The notes under the pieces are model-generated. The model made no database searches. It was given only the letters and a program-made list of their open reading frames with translations, and was not told the DNA's origin. Source: Asanoa siamensis (lineage in GTDB: Bacteria > Actinomycetota > Actinomycetes > Mycobacteriales > Micromonosporaceae). From it: 64,000 nt of DNA. The stretch covers positions 1-64,000 of the forward strand of contig NZ_BONE01000016.1 of assembly GCF_016862555.1 (NCBI RefSeq), given 5' to 3'. This document shows, piece after piece, positions 56,592-64,000 of the stretch. Position numbers and translations under genes: made by a program. Every line of letters starts with the position of its first letter. Position 1 is the stretch's first letter.

Positions 56592-56614
56592 GCCATGTCC
56601 AAGCCGCAACGGGC

Positions 56615-57235
56615 CTAAGGTCGCCGCACCTGGGCGTCCAGGCCTGCGACCAGCAGTGTGATGCCCAGGTCGAAGGCCTGCGGCTCCCGCGCCACCGGGT
56701 TCTCGTTGTCCACCGAATGTGCCCCCGCCACCGCGCCCAAGGTGTCCGCCTGGATGCGCTGCTGGCGGTGGAACGCGTGCCCCACGATGAAGTGGACCAT
56801 GGTCTCCGCCGCCAGTGACGTGGTTCGTTCGTCGAAACCGCCACTGCCCAGAGCCGCAACCAGCCGATCCTGCAGCGCCTCCGCTCCCAACCCCAGCGCG
56901 AGCGTGCTCGACACCACCTCGGCGCCGTCCTTGTAAGCGAGCAGCGCGTCGTGCAGCGCCCCCGCCTCCGCCCGGACCGCGGCGCGCCAGTCGTCGGCCC
57001 GAGCCCGAGGCCCCGCCGGGCGGGCGCCCGCGATGATCCGGTCCGAGACCGCCGCCAGGAGTGACTGCTTGTTGGGGAAGTGCCAGTACAGCGCGCTCGG
57101 TGCCACCTCCAGCGTCGCCGCCAGGTGGCGCATGGTCAGGTCCGGCAGGCCCTGCCGGTCGAGGATCTCCAGCGCGGCGGCGACGACGTCGTCGCGGCTG
57201 TTGCGGACGTGACCGCTGCTATCCGATCTCGGCAT
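56615..57235 (-). CDS. bioQ: TetR-family repressor, BioQ-like
   Basis: A 206-residue TetR regulator with a typical N-terminal HTH (DDVVAAALEILDRQGLPDLTMRHLAATLEVAPSALYWHFPNK, split here for clarity at the recognition helix) and a TetR_C_1-like ligand domain. It is divergent from bioY, and the shared promoter holds three palindromes of the form TGAAC-N3-GTTCA, close to the BioQ site TGAAC-N3-GTTAC described in corynebacteria. TATAGT lies six bases before its ATG, and the first operator sits just upstream of that -10, so autorepression is likely. The biotin link is inferred from operator and context. Confidence 0.82.
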   Translation of the reverse strand: MPRSDSSGHVRNSRDDVVAAALEILDRQGLPDLTMRHLAATLEVAPSALYWHFPNKQSLLAAVSDRIIAGARPAGPRARADDWRAAVRAEAGALHDALLAYKDGAEVVSSTLALGLGAEALQDRLVAALGSGGFDERTTSLAAETMVHFIVGHAFHRQQRIQADTLGAVAGAHSVDNENPVAREPQAFDLGITLLVAGLDAQVRRP

Positions 57236-57241
57236 CCCACC

Positions 57242-57247
57242 ACTATA
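57242..57247 (-). promoter_or_regulatory. -10 element of the bioQ-like gene (leaderless)
   Basis: TATAGT on the minus strand, six bases before the ATG at 57235. It directly abuts operator copy 1. Confidence 0.55.
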
Positions 57248-57248
57248 G

Positions 57249-57291
57249 TGAACGCCGTTCTAGAGAACGCTGTTCAGGTGAACGGCGTTCA
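57249..57291. promoter_or_regulatory. Three phased 13-base operators in the bioQ-bioY promoter
   Basis: TGAACGCCGTTCT (57249-57261), AGAACGCTGTTCA (57264-57276) and TGAACGGCGTTCA (57279-57291): three copies of a GAACGnnGTTC palindrome spaced exactly 15 bases centre to centre. The third copy is a perfect-armed TGAAC-N3-GTTCA and ends just before the bioY ribosome site, so binding should block both divergent promoters. Confidence 0.85.
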
Positions 57292-57307
57292 GGAGGGGGA
57301 GGCTTCA

Positions 57308-57883
57308 GTGGACCGACGCGGGCTCGACACGCGGGACGTCACCCGGATCGTGGCATTCGCGGCCATCCTGGCCGTCCTGGGTCTGCCGGGCGCCATTCCC
57401 ATCGGCGGGTCCGTGCCGATCACGGCACAGACCCTCGGCGTCATGCTCGCTGGCGCCGTCCTCGGCGCGTGGCGCGGCGCCGCCGCCGTCGTCCTCTTCC
57501 TCGCCCTCGTGCTCGCCGGCCTCCCGCTGCTCTCCGGCGGCCGAGGCGGCGCGGGCGTGTTCGTCGGCCCCTCGGCCGGCTACCTGTTCGGCTGGATCCT
57601 CGGCGCGTTCGTGGTCGGCCTCGTCGTGCGGCTCGGCGGCCGGCGCCCCGTCTGGTGGCGCACCGCGGTCGGCTGCTTCCTCGGCGGCGCGCTCGTCGTC
57701 TACGCGATCGGCATCCCGGTGCAGTCGATGGTCACCGGCCTCGGCCTGCGCGAGACCGCCGTCACCAGCGCGGCGTTCCTCCCCGGCGACCTGCTCAAGA
57801 CGGTTGCGGCTACGGTCGTGACGATGGCGCTCTGGCGCGCGTACCCCCGCGCATTCGGCAACCCCACCCGGGTACGGGCGTGA
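57308..57883 (+). CDS. bioY: Biotin ECF transporter S component BioY
   Basis: A 191-residue membrane protein with six helices. BioY hallmarks: PIGGSVPITAQTLGVMLAGAVLGAWRG (split as PIGG-SVPITAQTLGVML) near the first helices and GPSAGYLFGWILGAFVVG in the middle, with a late VYAIGIPV segment. GTG at 57308 has AGGAGGGGGAGG upstream. It captures biotin and works with the BioM/BioN module encoded three genes later. Its stop overlaps the ligase start (GTGA). Confidence 0.92.
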   Translation: MDRRGLDTRDVTRIVAFAAILAVLGLPGAIPIGGSVPITAQTLGVMLAGAVLGAWRGAAAVVLFLALVLAGLPLLSGGRGGAGVFVGPSAGYLFGWILGAFVVGLVVRLGGRRPVWWRTAVGCFLGGALVVYAIGIPVQSMVTGLGLRETAVTSAAFLPGDLLKTVAATVVTMALWRAYPRAFGNPTRVRA

Positions 57884-59106
57884 ACCTCGTCTGCGGCGAC
57901 ACCACCCTGACCGCCGCCGAGCTGACGGACCGGATCGCCGCCGCGCGGTCGGCTGTCGACGTGCCGGGCCGGGCCGTCGCGGTCCGCCACCCCGACCGGG
58001 TGACCGCGCTGGTCACCGCCCTCGCGGCGCACGACGCCGGTGGTGTGCCGCTGGTCGGCGACGACCGGTGGGACGACACCTACTGGGCCGGCCTGCGCGG
58101 CCCGGTCGAGGCCGCGTCGCCGCGACCGGGCCTGGGCTGGGGGACGTTCACCTCGGGCAGCACCGGGGCCCCGCGGATGATCGCGCGGACCGCCGCCTCC
58201 TGGGCGGCCTCCTTCCCGGCGATCGAGCGGCTGACCGGCCTGTCCGCCGGCGACGTGCTCTATCTGCCGTCGCCGCTGGTCTCCTCGGTGACCATGTTCT
58301 CGGTCGCGCACGCCCGCGCGCTCGGCGCCACCGTCCTGCTGCCCCGCACGCACACCGTCTCCGGCACCGACCTGGCTCGGGCCACCGTGCTGCACGGCAC
58401 CCCGTACGCCCTGCGTGATGTCCTCGAGTCCGGCGCCGCCCACCGCCTGCGGGTGGCGCTCGTCGGCGGCGCCCGCCTCGACCCCGAGCTGCGCGCGCGG
58501 GCCGCCGCGCAGGGGATCCGGGTCGTCAGCTACTACGGCGCGGCCGAGCTGTCCTTCGTCGCCGTCGACGAGGACGGGCTGGGGCTGCGCCCCTTCGACG
58601 GCGTCGAGATCCGGGTCGACGACGGCGTGCTCTGGGTCCGGTCGGCCTACTTCGCCGCCGGCTACCTGGGCGCGGCCGCCGGCCCGCTGCGCCGCGACGA
58701 CGCCGGCTGGGCCACGGTCGGCGACCTCGTCGAGAGCGGCACCGACGAAACGCTGCGGCTGCGGGGCCGGGGAGACGGCGCCATCCTGACCGCCGCCGCG
58801 ACCGTCGTACCCGAGGACGTCGAGGCCGCCCTCCTCGGCATCGAGGGCATCGCGGACGCCGTCGTCTTCGCGCTGCCGCACGAGAGGGCCGGCGCCCTGG
58901 TCGCAGCGGTGATCGAGACCGAGCCCGGGCAGCGCCCGCCCAGCGCGCGCGAGCTGCGCGCCCGGGCCGGCACGCTGTTGACCGGCACCCACCGGCCGCG
59001 CCGCTGGTTCTGGACCGACCGGCTGCCGCGCACCGCCACCGGCAAGCCGGCCCGTGAGCAGATCCGGCACGACGCGATCGAGGGTCGGGTGGCCCGGATT
59101 GGTTGA
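57880..59106 (+). CDS. AMP-forming acyl-CoA ligase inside the biotin operon
   Basis: A 408-residue member of the ANL adenylating superfamily, shorter than usual because the N-terminal subdomain is reduced. It has the P-loop TSGSTGAPRM, the A5-type YYGAAELSF, a late GDLVESG hinge-region motif and the C-terminal catalytic Lys in PRTATGKPAREQI. It should activate a carboxylic acid to its CoA thioester. Located between bioY and bioMN and overlapping bioY by four bases, it may act on a pimelate-like acid, but this is inference. Confidence 0.82.
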   Translation: MNLVCGDTTLTAAELTDRIAAARSAVDVPGRAVAVRHPDRVTALVTALAAHDAGGVPLVGDDRWDDTYWAGLRGPVEAASPRPGLGWGTFTSGSTGAPRMIARTAASWAASFPAIERLTGLSAGDVLYLPSPLVSSVTMFSVAHARALGATVLLPRTHTVSGTDLARATVLHGTPYALRDVLESGAAHRLRVALVGGARLDPELRARAAAQGIRVVSYYGAAELSFVAVDEDGLGLRPFDGVEIRVDDGVLWVRSAYFAAGYLGAAAGPLRRDDAGWATVGDLVESGTDETLRLRGRGDGAILTAAATVVPEDVEAALLGIEGIADAVVFALPHERAGALVAAVIETEPGQRPPSARELRARAGTLLTGTHRPRRWFWTDRLPRTATGKPAREQIRHDAIEGRVARIG

Positions 59107-60220
59107 GCCGACCACACCGGTCGTCGTGGCCGCGCGGCGTACGCCGATCGCGGTCAAAGGCGGCGCCCTCGCCCACCTGACCGCCGTCGACCTCGCCACC
59201 CCGGCGCTCCGGGCCTGCCTCGAGGACCTCGCGCAGCCGGGCGACGTCGTCCTCGGCAACTGCATGGGCCCCGGCGGCAACCTCGCGCGGGTCGCCGCCC
59301 TCGCCGCGGGACTCGACGTGACGGTGCCCGGCATGACCATCGACCGGCAGTGCGGCAGCGGGCTCGCCGCGATCATCACCGCCGCCGAGCCGATCCGCGC
59401 CGGGGACGACCGGCCGCGCCTCGCCGGCGGCGTCGAGAGCTGCTCCACCGCGCCGACCCGGATCGCCGACGGCGTAGCGTACGCGCGGGCGCCGTTCGCG
59501 CCGTCCGGGCATCCCGACCCCGACATGGTCCGGGCCGCGCAGGATCTCGCGGTTCACGACGGCATCACCCGCGAGCGCCAGGACGCGTACGCGGCCCGCA
59601 GCCACGAGCGAGCCGTCCACACGCGAGCGTCCGGCGGTTTCGCCGCGGAACTCGTCCCCCTCGAGACCGACGACACCGGGCCCCGCGCGCGCATCCCCGC
59701 CATGCTCGGCCGCTTCCCGGCGCTGTTCCCGGACGCGGCGGACGGCGGCACGCTGACCGCCGGCAACTCCTGTCGCGACAGCGACGGCGCCGCCGCGGTC
59801 GCGCTCGTCCCGGCCGCCGGCCGCGGCGACCGCCCCGGTCTCGCCCTGATCGCGACCGCCACCGTCGGCTGCGACCCCGCGCTGCCCGGCCTCGGCCCCG
59901 TGCCCGCCGTCGAGCAGCTGATGAAGCGCGCGGGCCGCGACCTCGGCGACGTCGCCGCCATCGAGATCGTCGAGGCGTTCGCGGCCCAGGCCCTGGCCGC
60001 CCTCACCCGGCTGGGAGTGGCCGACGACGACCCCCGGGTCTGCGCCGACGGCGGCGCGCTCGCCCTCGGCCATCCGTGGGGCGCCAGCGGCGCGGTCAGC
60101 GTCGTGCGGCTGTTCAGCCGGCTGGTGCGGGCCGGCGCCCCGGCCGGCACGCTGGGCCTGGCCACCGCGGCCGTCGGCGGCGGCCTCGGTGTGGCCGCGC
60201 TGTTCGAGGTGGTCCGGTGA
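59099..60220 (+). CDS. Thiolase-family protein with altered active site
   Basis: About 373 residues with the thiolase fold. The nucleophile is present (DRQCGSGLA, Cys85), and so is the late His in GGALALGHPWGASGA. Two other catalytic residues are changed: Asn of the NEAF motif is Val (EIVEAFAAQA), and the second Cys of the C-terminal CxGGG motif is Ala (LATAAVGGGLG). It therefore probably does not catalyse ordinary reversible Claisen condensation. TTG at 59099 overlaps the ligase by eight bases; GTG at 59054 is an alternative. The stop overlaps bioM. Confidence 0.82.
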   Translation: MVEPTTPVVVAARRTPIAVKGGALAHLTAVDLATPALRACLEDLAQPGDVVLGNCMGPGGNLARVAALAAGLDVTVPGMTIDRQCGSGLAAIITAAEPIRAGDDRPRLAGGVESCSTAPTRIADGVAYARAPFAPSGHPDPDMVRAAQDLAVHDGITRERQDAYAARSHERAVHTRASGGFAAELVPLETDDTGPRARIPAMLGRFPALFPDAADGGTLTAGNSCRDSDGAAAVALVPAAGRGDRPGLALIATATVGCDPALPGLGPVPAVEQLMKRAGRDLGDVAAIEIVEAFAAQALAALTRLGVADDDPRVCADGGALALGHPWGASGAVSVVRLFSRLVRAGAPAGTLGLATAAVGGGLGVAALFEVVR

Positions 60221-60903
60221 GGGAGATCGAGCTGACCGCGGTCACGGTCGAGTTCCCCGGCCGGGTCGCGCTGCGCGACCTGTCGGTGCGCCTCGACCAG
60301 CAGCGGATCGCCGTCATCGGCGCCAACGGCTCGGGCAAGTCGACCTTCGCCCGTACGCTCAACGGCCTGGTCACCCCGACCTCCGGCGAGGTGCGGGTGC
60401 ACGGCGTCGACGCGGTCCGGCACGCCCGCCAGTTGCGCCGCCGGGTCGGCTTCGTGTTCAGCAACCCGGACACGCAGATCATCATGCCGACGGTCGCCGA
60501 GGACGTGGCGTTCTCGCTGCGCGGCCGCGGCCTGTCCCGTGCGGAGATCCGCGAGCGGGTCGCCGACGCGCTGGCCCGGGTCGGGCTCACCGAGTACGCG
60601 GAAGCGCCCGCGCACACCCTCTCCGGCGGGCAGAAGCAGTTGCTCGCCCTCTGCGCGGTGCTGATCGGCGAACCGAGCCTGGTGGTGGCCGACGAGCCGA
60701 CCGCCTACCTGGACGCCGCGAACAGCCGGCGCATCGCCCGGTTCCTGCTCGACGAGATGCCGCAACAGCTCGTGCTGGCCACCCACGACCTGCGCCTGGC
60801 CGCCCGGTGCGAGGTGGCGCTGCGGTTCGAGGACGGCCGGCTGGTCGACCACGGCGACCCGGGGCCGGTCATCGCCCGCTATGAGCGGGACCAGGACCAG
60901 TGA
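60217..60903 (+). CDS. bioM: Energy-coupling factor transporter ATPase BioM
   Basis: A 228-residue ATPase: Walker A GANGSGKST, Q-loop region with FVFSNPDTQI typical of ECF A subunits, signature LSGGQKQ, Walker B VVADEPTAYLD, switch His in ATHDLRLAA. It energises BioY uptake together with BioN. The GTG overlaps the thiolase stop and its own stop overlaps bioN (GTGA). Confidence 0.93.
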   Translation: MREIELTAVTVEFPGRVALRDLSVRLDQQRIAVIGANGSGKSTFARTLNGLVTPTSGEVRVHGVDAVRHARQLRRRVGFVFSNPDTQIIMPTVAEDVAFSLRGRGLSRAEIRERVADALARVGLTEYAEAPAHTLSGGQKQLLALCAVLIGEPSLVVADEPTAYLDAANSRRIARFLLDEMPQQLVLATHDLRLAARCEVALRFEDGRLVDHGDPGPVIARYERDQDQ

Positions 60904-61496
60904 TCTCCCTCTACCGGCCCGGCAACAGCCCGCTGCACCGGCTGCCCGCCGGCCCGAAGCTGCTGGTCGTGATGGCCGCGGCGCTCGGCATCTCGCTGAC
61001 CCCGCCGAGCCCCGCGCTGCTGGCCGGGGCGGCCGTGGCGGTGACCGGCGCCTACCTGCTCGCCGGTCTCGGGGCCGCCGAACCCGCCCGGCAGGCCTGG
61101 CGGCTGCGCTGGCTGGTGCTGGTGGTGGCCGTCAGCCAGGTCTTCTTCCTGCCGGCGCTGACCGTCGTCGCCAACGTCGTCCGGGTGGTCGTGGTGATCC
61201 TGCTGGCCAACCTGATCACCCTGACGACGCCCACCGGGCTGCTGGTCGACGCGATCGAACGCGCCCTCACCCCGCTGCGCCCGCTCGGCGTCAACCCGAG
61301 CCGGGTGGCCCTGATGCTGTCGATGACGATCACCACGATCCCGGTGATCGCGGGGTTCGCCGCTCAGATCCGCGAGGCGCAGCGGGCCCGGGGCGTACCC
61401 GTGGCACCGCTGGCCTTCGCCGTACCTCTGCTGATCATGACCATGAAGCACGCGGACGACCTGGCCGACGCCCTGACGGCCCGCGGCATCGACTGA
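60900..61496 (+). CDS. bioN: Energy-coupling factor transporter transmembrane protein BioN
   Basis: A 198-residue EcfT-type protein with about five helices, beginning ISLYRPGNSPLHRLPAGPKLL. It carries the coupling-helix motif ARG-type segments (QIREAQRARGVP, DALTARGID) that dock on the ATPase. It ends the bioY-ligase-thiolase-bioM-bioN operon; the psd-containing gene converges three bases away with no visible terminator. Confidence 0.92.
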   Translation: MISLYRPGNSPLHRLPAGPKLLVVMAAALGISLTPPSPALLAGAAVAVTGAYLLAGLGAAEPARQAWRLRWLVLVVAVSQVFFLPALTVVANVVRVVVVILLANLITLTTPTGLLVDAIERALTPLRPLGVNPSRVALMLSMTITTIPVIAGFAAQIREAQRARGVPVAPLAFAVPLLIMTMKHADDLADALTARGID

Positions 61497-61499
61497 GAG

Positions 61500-62726
61500 T
61501 CAGCGCCAGCGCGCGATGATCGACGCGCCGCCCACGACCCGGTCGCCCGGCGCCACCAGCGCGTCGGCCGTGCCGGCGGGCAGGTAGACGTCGGTGCGCG
61601 AGCCGAACCGGATCAGGCCGAACCGCTCGCCGCGGGCCAGCAGGGCGCCGACGGGCGCACGCTGCACGATCCGGCGGGCGATCAGGCCGGTCCGCTGCGC
61701 GACGACGACGGTGCCGCGGGTGGTGTCCAGCACGGTGTACGCGGCCACGTTGTGCTCGGCCGCCGGGTTCATCGCCGCCGCGTAACCGCCGTCGGTGACG
61801 AAGTAGTCGACCACCTTGCCGGCCACCGGGCTGCGGTTGACGTGCACGTCGAGGACGGAGAGGAAGACCGCGATCCGGAGGAACTCACCGTCGCCGAACC
61901 GCTCGTCGGTCACCGTCTCGACCGAGAGGACCTTGCCGTCGGACGCGGCGACCACGGCCGACGGGTCTTCGGGGACGTCCCGCTCCGGGTCGCGGAAGAA
62001 CGCGGCGACGGGCAGGGCGGCCAGCGCCGGCACCAGCCACAGCCGCGACGACGGCCGCGACCGGCGGGCGAACGCGGCCAGGCCGAGCGCGATGCCGGCG
62101 GCGGCCACGCCGTTGGAGTCGATGTGCATCGTGCGCGTCAGCGGGATGCTCGACGGCCGGTAGGCCGGGGCGAGCCGCTCGGCCGACGCGGCCTCGGCGG
62201 CGGAGAACCGCAGCCGGTGCACCCGCACGGGCGGCCGGTTGGCCAGCACCAGGTCGGAGCCGACACCGAACAACGCGGACTGCCGCTCGAGCTCGGCCGC
62301 GGCCCCGCCGGTCAGGCCGGGCAGCGCGGGCGCGGCGACGGCCAGCACGCCGCCGTCCGCGAGATATTTGGCCAGCCCGTCGATGGTGGCCCGGGCCTCC
62401 TCGGCGGTGCCGGCCAGCGGCTCCGCCACGATCACGAACTGGGCGGGGTCGGCCTCGCCGACCGACTCGGCAACCCGGACCCGGTCACCGACCCACTGCC
62501 CCTGCTGGTGCACCTCGGCGCGCAGCTCGGCACTGGTCGTGCCCGCGCCGGGGGTGACGACCAGGGCGTCACCCGGCAGCAGGGCGTCGAACGCGGCCCG
62601 GAGCACCGCCGACCCGGGCGCGGCACCGACCACCAGGGCGGTCTTGGGGCCGGCGTGGCGGGCGAGCTCGGCGGTGAGCGTGCGCGCGGCACGCTCGCCG
62701 ACGTGGTGCGCGGGGGAGGCGGTCAT
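61500..62726 (-). CDS. psd: Fusion: methyltransferase-like domain and phosphatidylserine decarboxylase
   Basis: One frame of 408 residues starting at ATG 62726 with GAGGAG ten bases upstream. Residues 1-200 form a Rossmann, class I methyltransferase-like domain with a weak SAM motif (ALVVGAAPGSAVLRAAFDALL, shortened here; then GGVLAVAAP). Residues 200-408 are a complete short-type phosphatidylserine decarboxylase: FFRDPERDVP, SDGKVLSVE, VFLSVLDVHVNRSP, and RFGSRTDVYLPAG with the Gly-Ser autocleavage site that makes the pyruvoyl group. Psd makes phosphatidylethanolamine from the PssA product. Free-standing actinobacterial Psd is about 210-240 residues. Confidence 0.86.
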   Translation of the reverse strand: MTASPAHHVGERAARTLTAELARHAGPKTALVVGAAPGSAVLRAAFDALLPGDALVVTPGAGTTSAELRAEVHQQGQWVGDRVRVAESVGEADPAQFVIVAEPLAGTAEEARATIDGLAKYLADGGVLAVAAPALPGLTGGAAAELERQSALFGVGSDLVLANRPPVRVHRLRFSAAEAASAERLAPAYRPSSIPLTRTMHIDSNGVAAAGIALGLAAFARRSRPSSRLWLVPALAALPVAAFFRDPERDVPEDPSAVVAASDGKVLSVETVTDERFGDGEFLRIAVFLSVLDVHVNRSPVAGKVVDYFVTDGGYAAAMNPAAEHNVAAYTVLDTTRGTVVVAQRTGLIARRIVQRAPVGALLARGERFGLIRFGSRTDVYLPAGTADALVAPGDRVVGGASIIARWR

Positions 62727-62792
62727 AGCGGGCTGGCTCCTCAGCGGTCGGGATCGATGGCCGGGCGGCGCGCGGGGTGGACACAAGCGGCG

Positions 62793-62828
62793 CTGGCCGG
62801 CGGAGGCGACAAAACCTCCACCGGCCAG
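62793..62828 (-). terminator. Hairpin after the small membrane-protein gene, before psd
   Basis: CTGGCCGGCGGAGG (62793-62806) pairs with CCTCCACCGGCCAG (62815-62828), one mismatch, 8-base loop. Placed to end transcription of the minus-strand pair at 62846-64000. No T-tract. Confidence 0.65.
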
Positions 62829-62845
62829 CATAGGTGCGCGGGAGC

Positions 62846-63172
62846 CTAGTCGTGGCTTTGGCCGCGCGGGGGAGGGGAGGTGGGCTCGCCGAGCTCGACG
62901 GTGCGGTCGCCCACGGTCGCCGGCTCGAGGTCGGGATCGTCGACCGGTGCGGGGGCCGCCGCGGCCGCGCGCTGCGCGGCGTTGGCGTTGGCGGCCGACC
63001 GGATCGCGCCGATCAGGCCCAGCAGCCCCAGCAGGATCAGGCCGAACGCGACCCACCAGCCGGCGGCCGGCACGTTGACGTGCACGACCTGGGCGAACAC
63101 CCACCAGCCGAAGATCGCCAGGAAGATGACGGCGAAGGTCAGCGACAGCAGGTCTGTGCGATGCGGCTTCAT
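62846..63172 (-). CDS. Small membrane protein with acidic tail
   Basis: A 108-residue protein with two membrane helices (FAVIFLAIFGWWVFAQVV; WWVAFGLILLGLLGLIGAI) and an Ala/Pro/acidic tail. The ATG overlaps the stop of the upstream LiaF-like gene, so they are co-translated. No family with known function is recognised; it could be a partner in the envelope-stress module. Confidence 0.75.
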   Translation of the reverse strand: MKPHRTDLLSLTFAVIFLAIFGWWVFAQVVHVNVPAAGWWVAFGLILLGLLGLIGAIRSAANANAAQRAAAAAPAPVDDPDLEPATVGDRTVELGEPTSPPPRGQSHD

Positions 63173-64000
63173 CGGGACACCTCCACGCGGCCGGTGTTGA
63201 CCTGGATGGTCAGGCGCAGCGTGCCGCCGCCGACGCCGTCCGGCCCGTTGTCCTCGACGGTCAGCGACTGGGCCAGCCCGCTGAACGAGCGGTCGAAGAT
63301 CTGCGCGTCGCCGGCGTCGACGTTGACGTCGGTCACCACGTCGACGTTGTCCGGCAGCCGCACCTCGAGCTCGCCGGCGTTGAGGTTGACGTTGACGTCC
63401 CGGGTCTGACCGGTGAAGTCGAGGTTGGTCAGGTCCAGCCGGGCGTCGCCGAACGGCAGGCGGTAGTTGGTGCGCAACTCGTTCATCGTGCGCGGCTCCC
63501 AGACCGCGTCGCGCGGCCCGATCCGGTCGTGGTCGACCTGATACTCCGCGATCGAGGAGATGCCCAGGGCCGCCGCGGCGACCAGGCCGAGCGCGATCAG
63601 CCAGCGGGCCCGGCCCAGCCAGGCGCCGACCAGCAGGCCGAGCGCGACGGTGAGCAGCGCGGCCGCGAAGTAGGTGGTCGGCCGCACCCGGAACACGTTG
63701 AGCAGGTCGAACATCGCCACGATGCCCATCGCCACGAAGATCATCGAGAACGTCGCGGCGCCCAGCGCGGAGCGCTCCTTGGGCGGCTTCGGGGGCTTGG
63801 CCGGCCGCGGCGGTGCGGGCGGCGGCGGGGGCGGCGGGCCACCGTACGGGCCGTAGGGCGCGAACGGGGGCTGGTAGCCCTGCTGGGGCGGGTACGGGCC
63901 GGCCACCGGCGGGAACTGCGCGGTCGGCGGCGGCTGGTCGTACGCCCGGGTCGGCTCGTCGACGGCGACCGGCGGCGGCCCGGCCGGCGCGGCCGGGACG
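63169..64000 (-). CDS. LiaF-like envelope-stress membrane protein, N-terminus outside window
   Basis: The frame is open to the right edge, so the start is not visible. The available 277 or so residues begin with a Pro/Gly/Tyr-rich stretch (PPQQGYQPPFAPYGPYGG), then a membrane region of four helices (MIFVAMGIVAMFDLLNV; TYFAAALLTVALGLLVGAW; WLIALGLVAAAALGIS), then a beta-rich C-terminal domain (ARLDLTNLDF, ELEVRLPDNVDVVTDVNVDAG) matching the LiaF/DUF2154 type. Upstream PspC is often fused or adjacent in this group. Confidence 0.75.
   Translation of the reverse strand, partial: VPAAPAGPPPVAVDEPTRAYDQPPPTAQFPPVAGPYPPQQGYQPPFAPYGPYGGPPPPPPPAPPRPAKPPKPPKERSALGAATFSMIFVAMGIVAMFDLLNVFRVRPTTYFAAALLTVALGLLVGAWLGRARWLIALGLVAAAALGISSIAEYQVDHDRIGPRDAVWEPRTMNELRTNYRLPFGDARLDLTNLDFTGQTRDVNVNLNAGELEVRLPDNVDVVTDVNVDAGDAQIFDRSFSGLAQSLTVEDNGPDGVGGGTLRLTIQVNTGRVEVSR

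Overview
The window is high-GC actinomycete DNA with dense, mostly co-oriented genes and many 4-base ATGA/GTGA start-stop overlaps. Gene content (whiD and bldM beside guaB, groES-groEL1 with CIRCE, a DUF5319 gene, glmS, acpS-nnr-alr, tsaE-tsaB-rimI-tsaD) fits a sporulating actinobacterium, most likely Micromonosporaceae; the genus cannot be fixed from sequence alone. No rRNA, tRNA, CRISPR array, transposase or prophage was recognised.

Region by region: (1) 1-3.5 kb: start of a Pro/Ala-rich protein (cut by the window edge), glmS, and an alpha/beta hydrolase. (2) 3.5-12.05 kb, minus strand: a complete FxSxx-COOH (Fxs) RiPP locus. The precursor FxsA ends in Phe-Ser-Ser-Ala-Val and is translationally coupled to a radical SAM/SPASM maturase FxsB carrying a C-terminal HExxH domain. 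FxsB is coupled to an AAC(3)-like acetyltransferase. FxsC (TIR-like) and FxsT (MinD-like ATPase, NB-ARC, TPR) follow, apparently with their own promoter and an 18-codon leader ORF. (3) 12.4-16.5 kb: a divergent membrane-anchored NACHT-HEAT protein. (4) 16.7-20 kb: pentapeptide-like repeat protein, DUF1023 hydrolase and small helical protein. (5) 20-27.7 kb: acpS, nnr, alr, a hydrolase, a TsaE-uracil-DNA-glycosylase fusion, tsaB, rimI, tsaD and a small protein. (6) 27.7-35.1 kb: heterodimeric ABC exporter, DUF1707 protein, and a xylose/ribose-type ABC importer. (7) 35.1-35.7 kb: non-coding stretch with very large palindromes. (8) 35.7-46 kb: ybaK, a THUMP-like methyltransferase, groES-groEL1, a sulfite-oxidase-like protein, whiD, bldM, a DUF5319 gene, guaB, guaB3. 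(9) 46-55.3 kb: TMEM175 channel, M1 aminopeptidase, LCP protein, GMC oxidoreductase, guaA, pspC, and two tandem double-Nudix genes. (10) 55.6-62.7 kb: pssA and a methyltransferase-like/psd fusion flank a biotin-type locus: bioQ-like TetR regulator, three phased operators, bioY, acyl-CoA ligase, unusual thiolase, bioM, bioN. (11) 62.8-64 kb: envelope-stress-type membrane proteins running off the end.

The most unusual material is the Fxs RiPP locus with three STAND/TIR-type proteins and an embedded AAC(3)-like enzyme; the bioY-ligase-thiolase-bioMN operon, whose thiolase lacks two catalytic residues; the TsaE-Ung and methyltransferase-Psd fusions; and the 139-base palindrome at 35.56-35.70 kb. 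Several genes (glmS, acpS, alr, tsaB, the TMEM175 gene, the M1 peptidase gene, guaA, bioQ) have a -10-like hexamer 6-8 bases before the start codon, suggesting leaderless transcripts.
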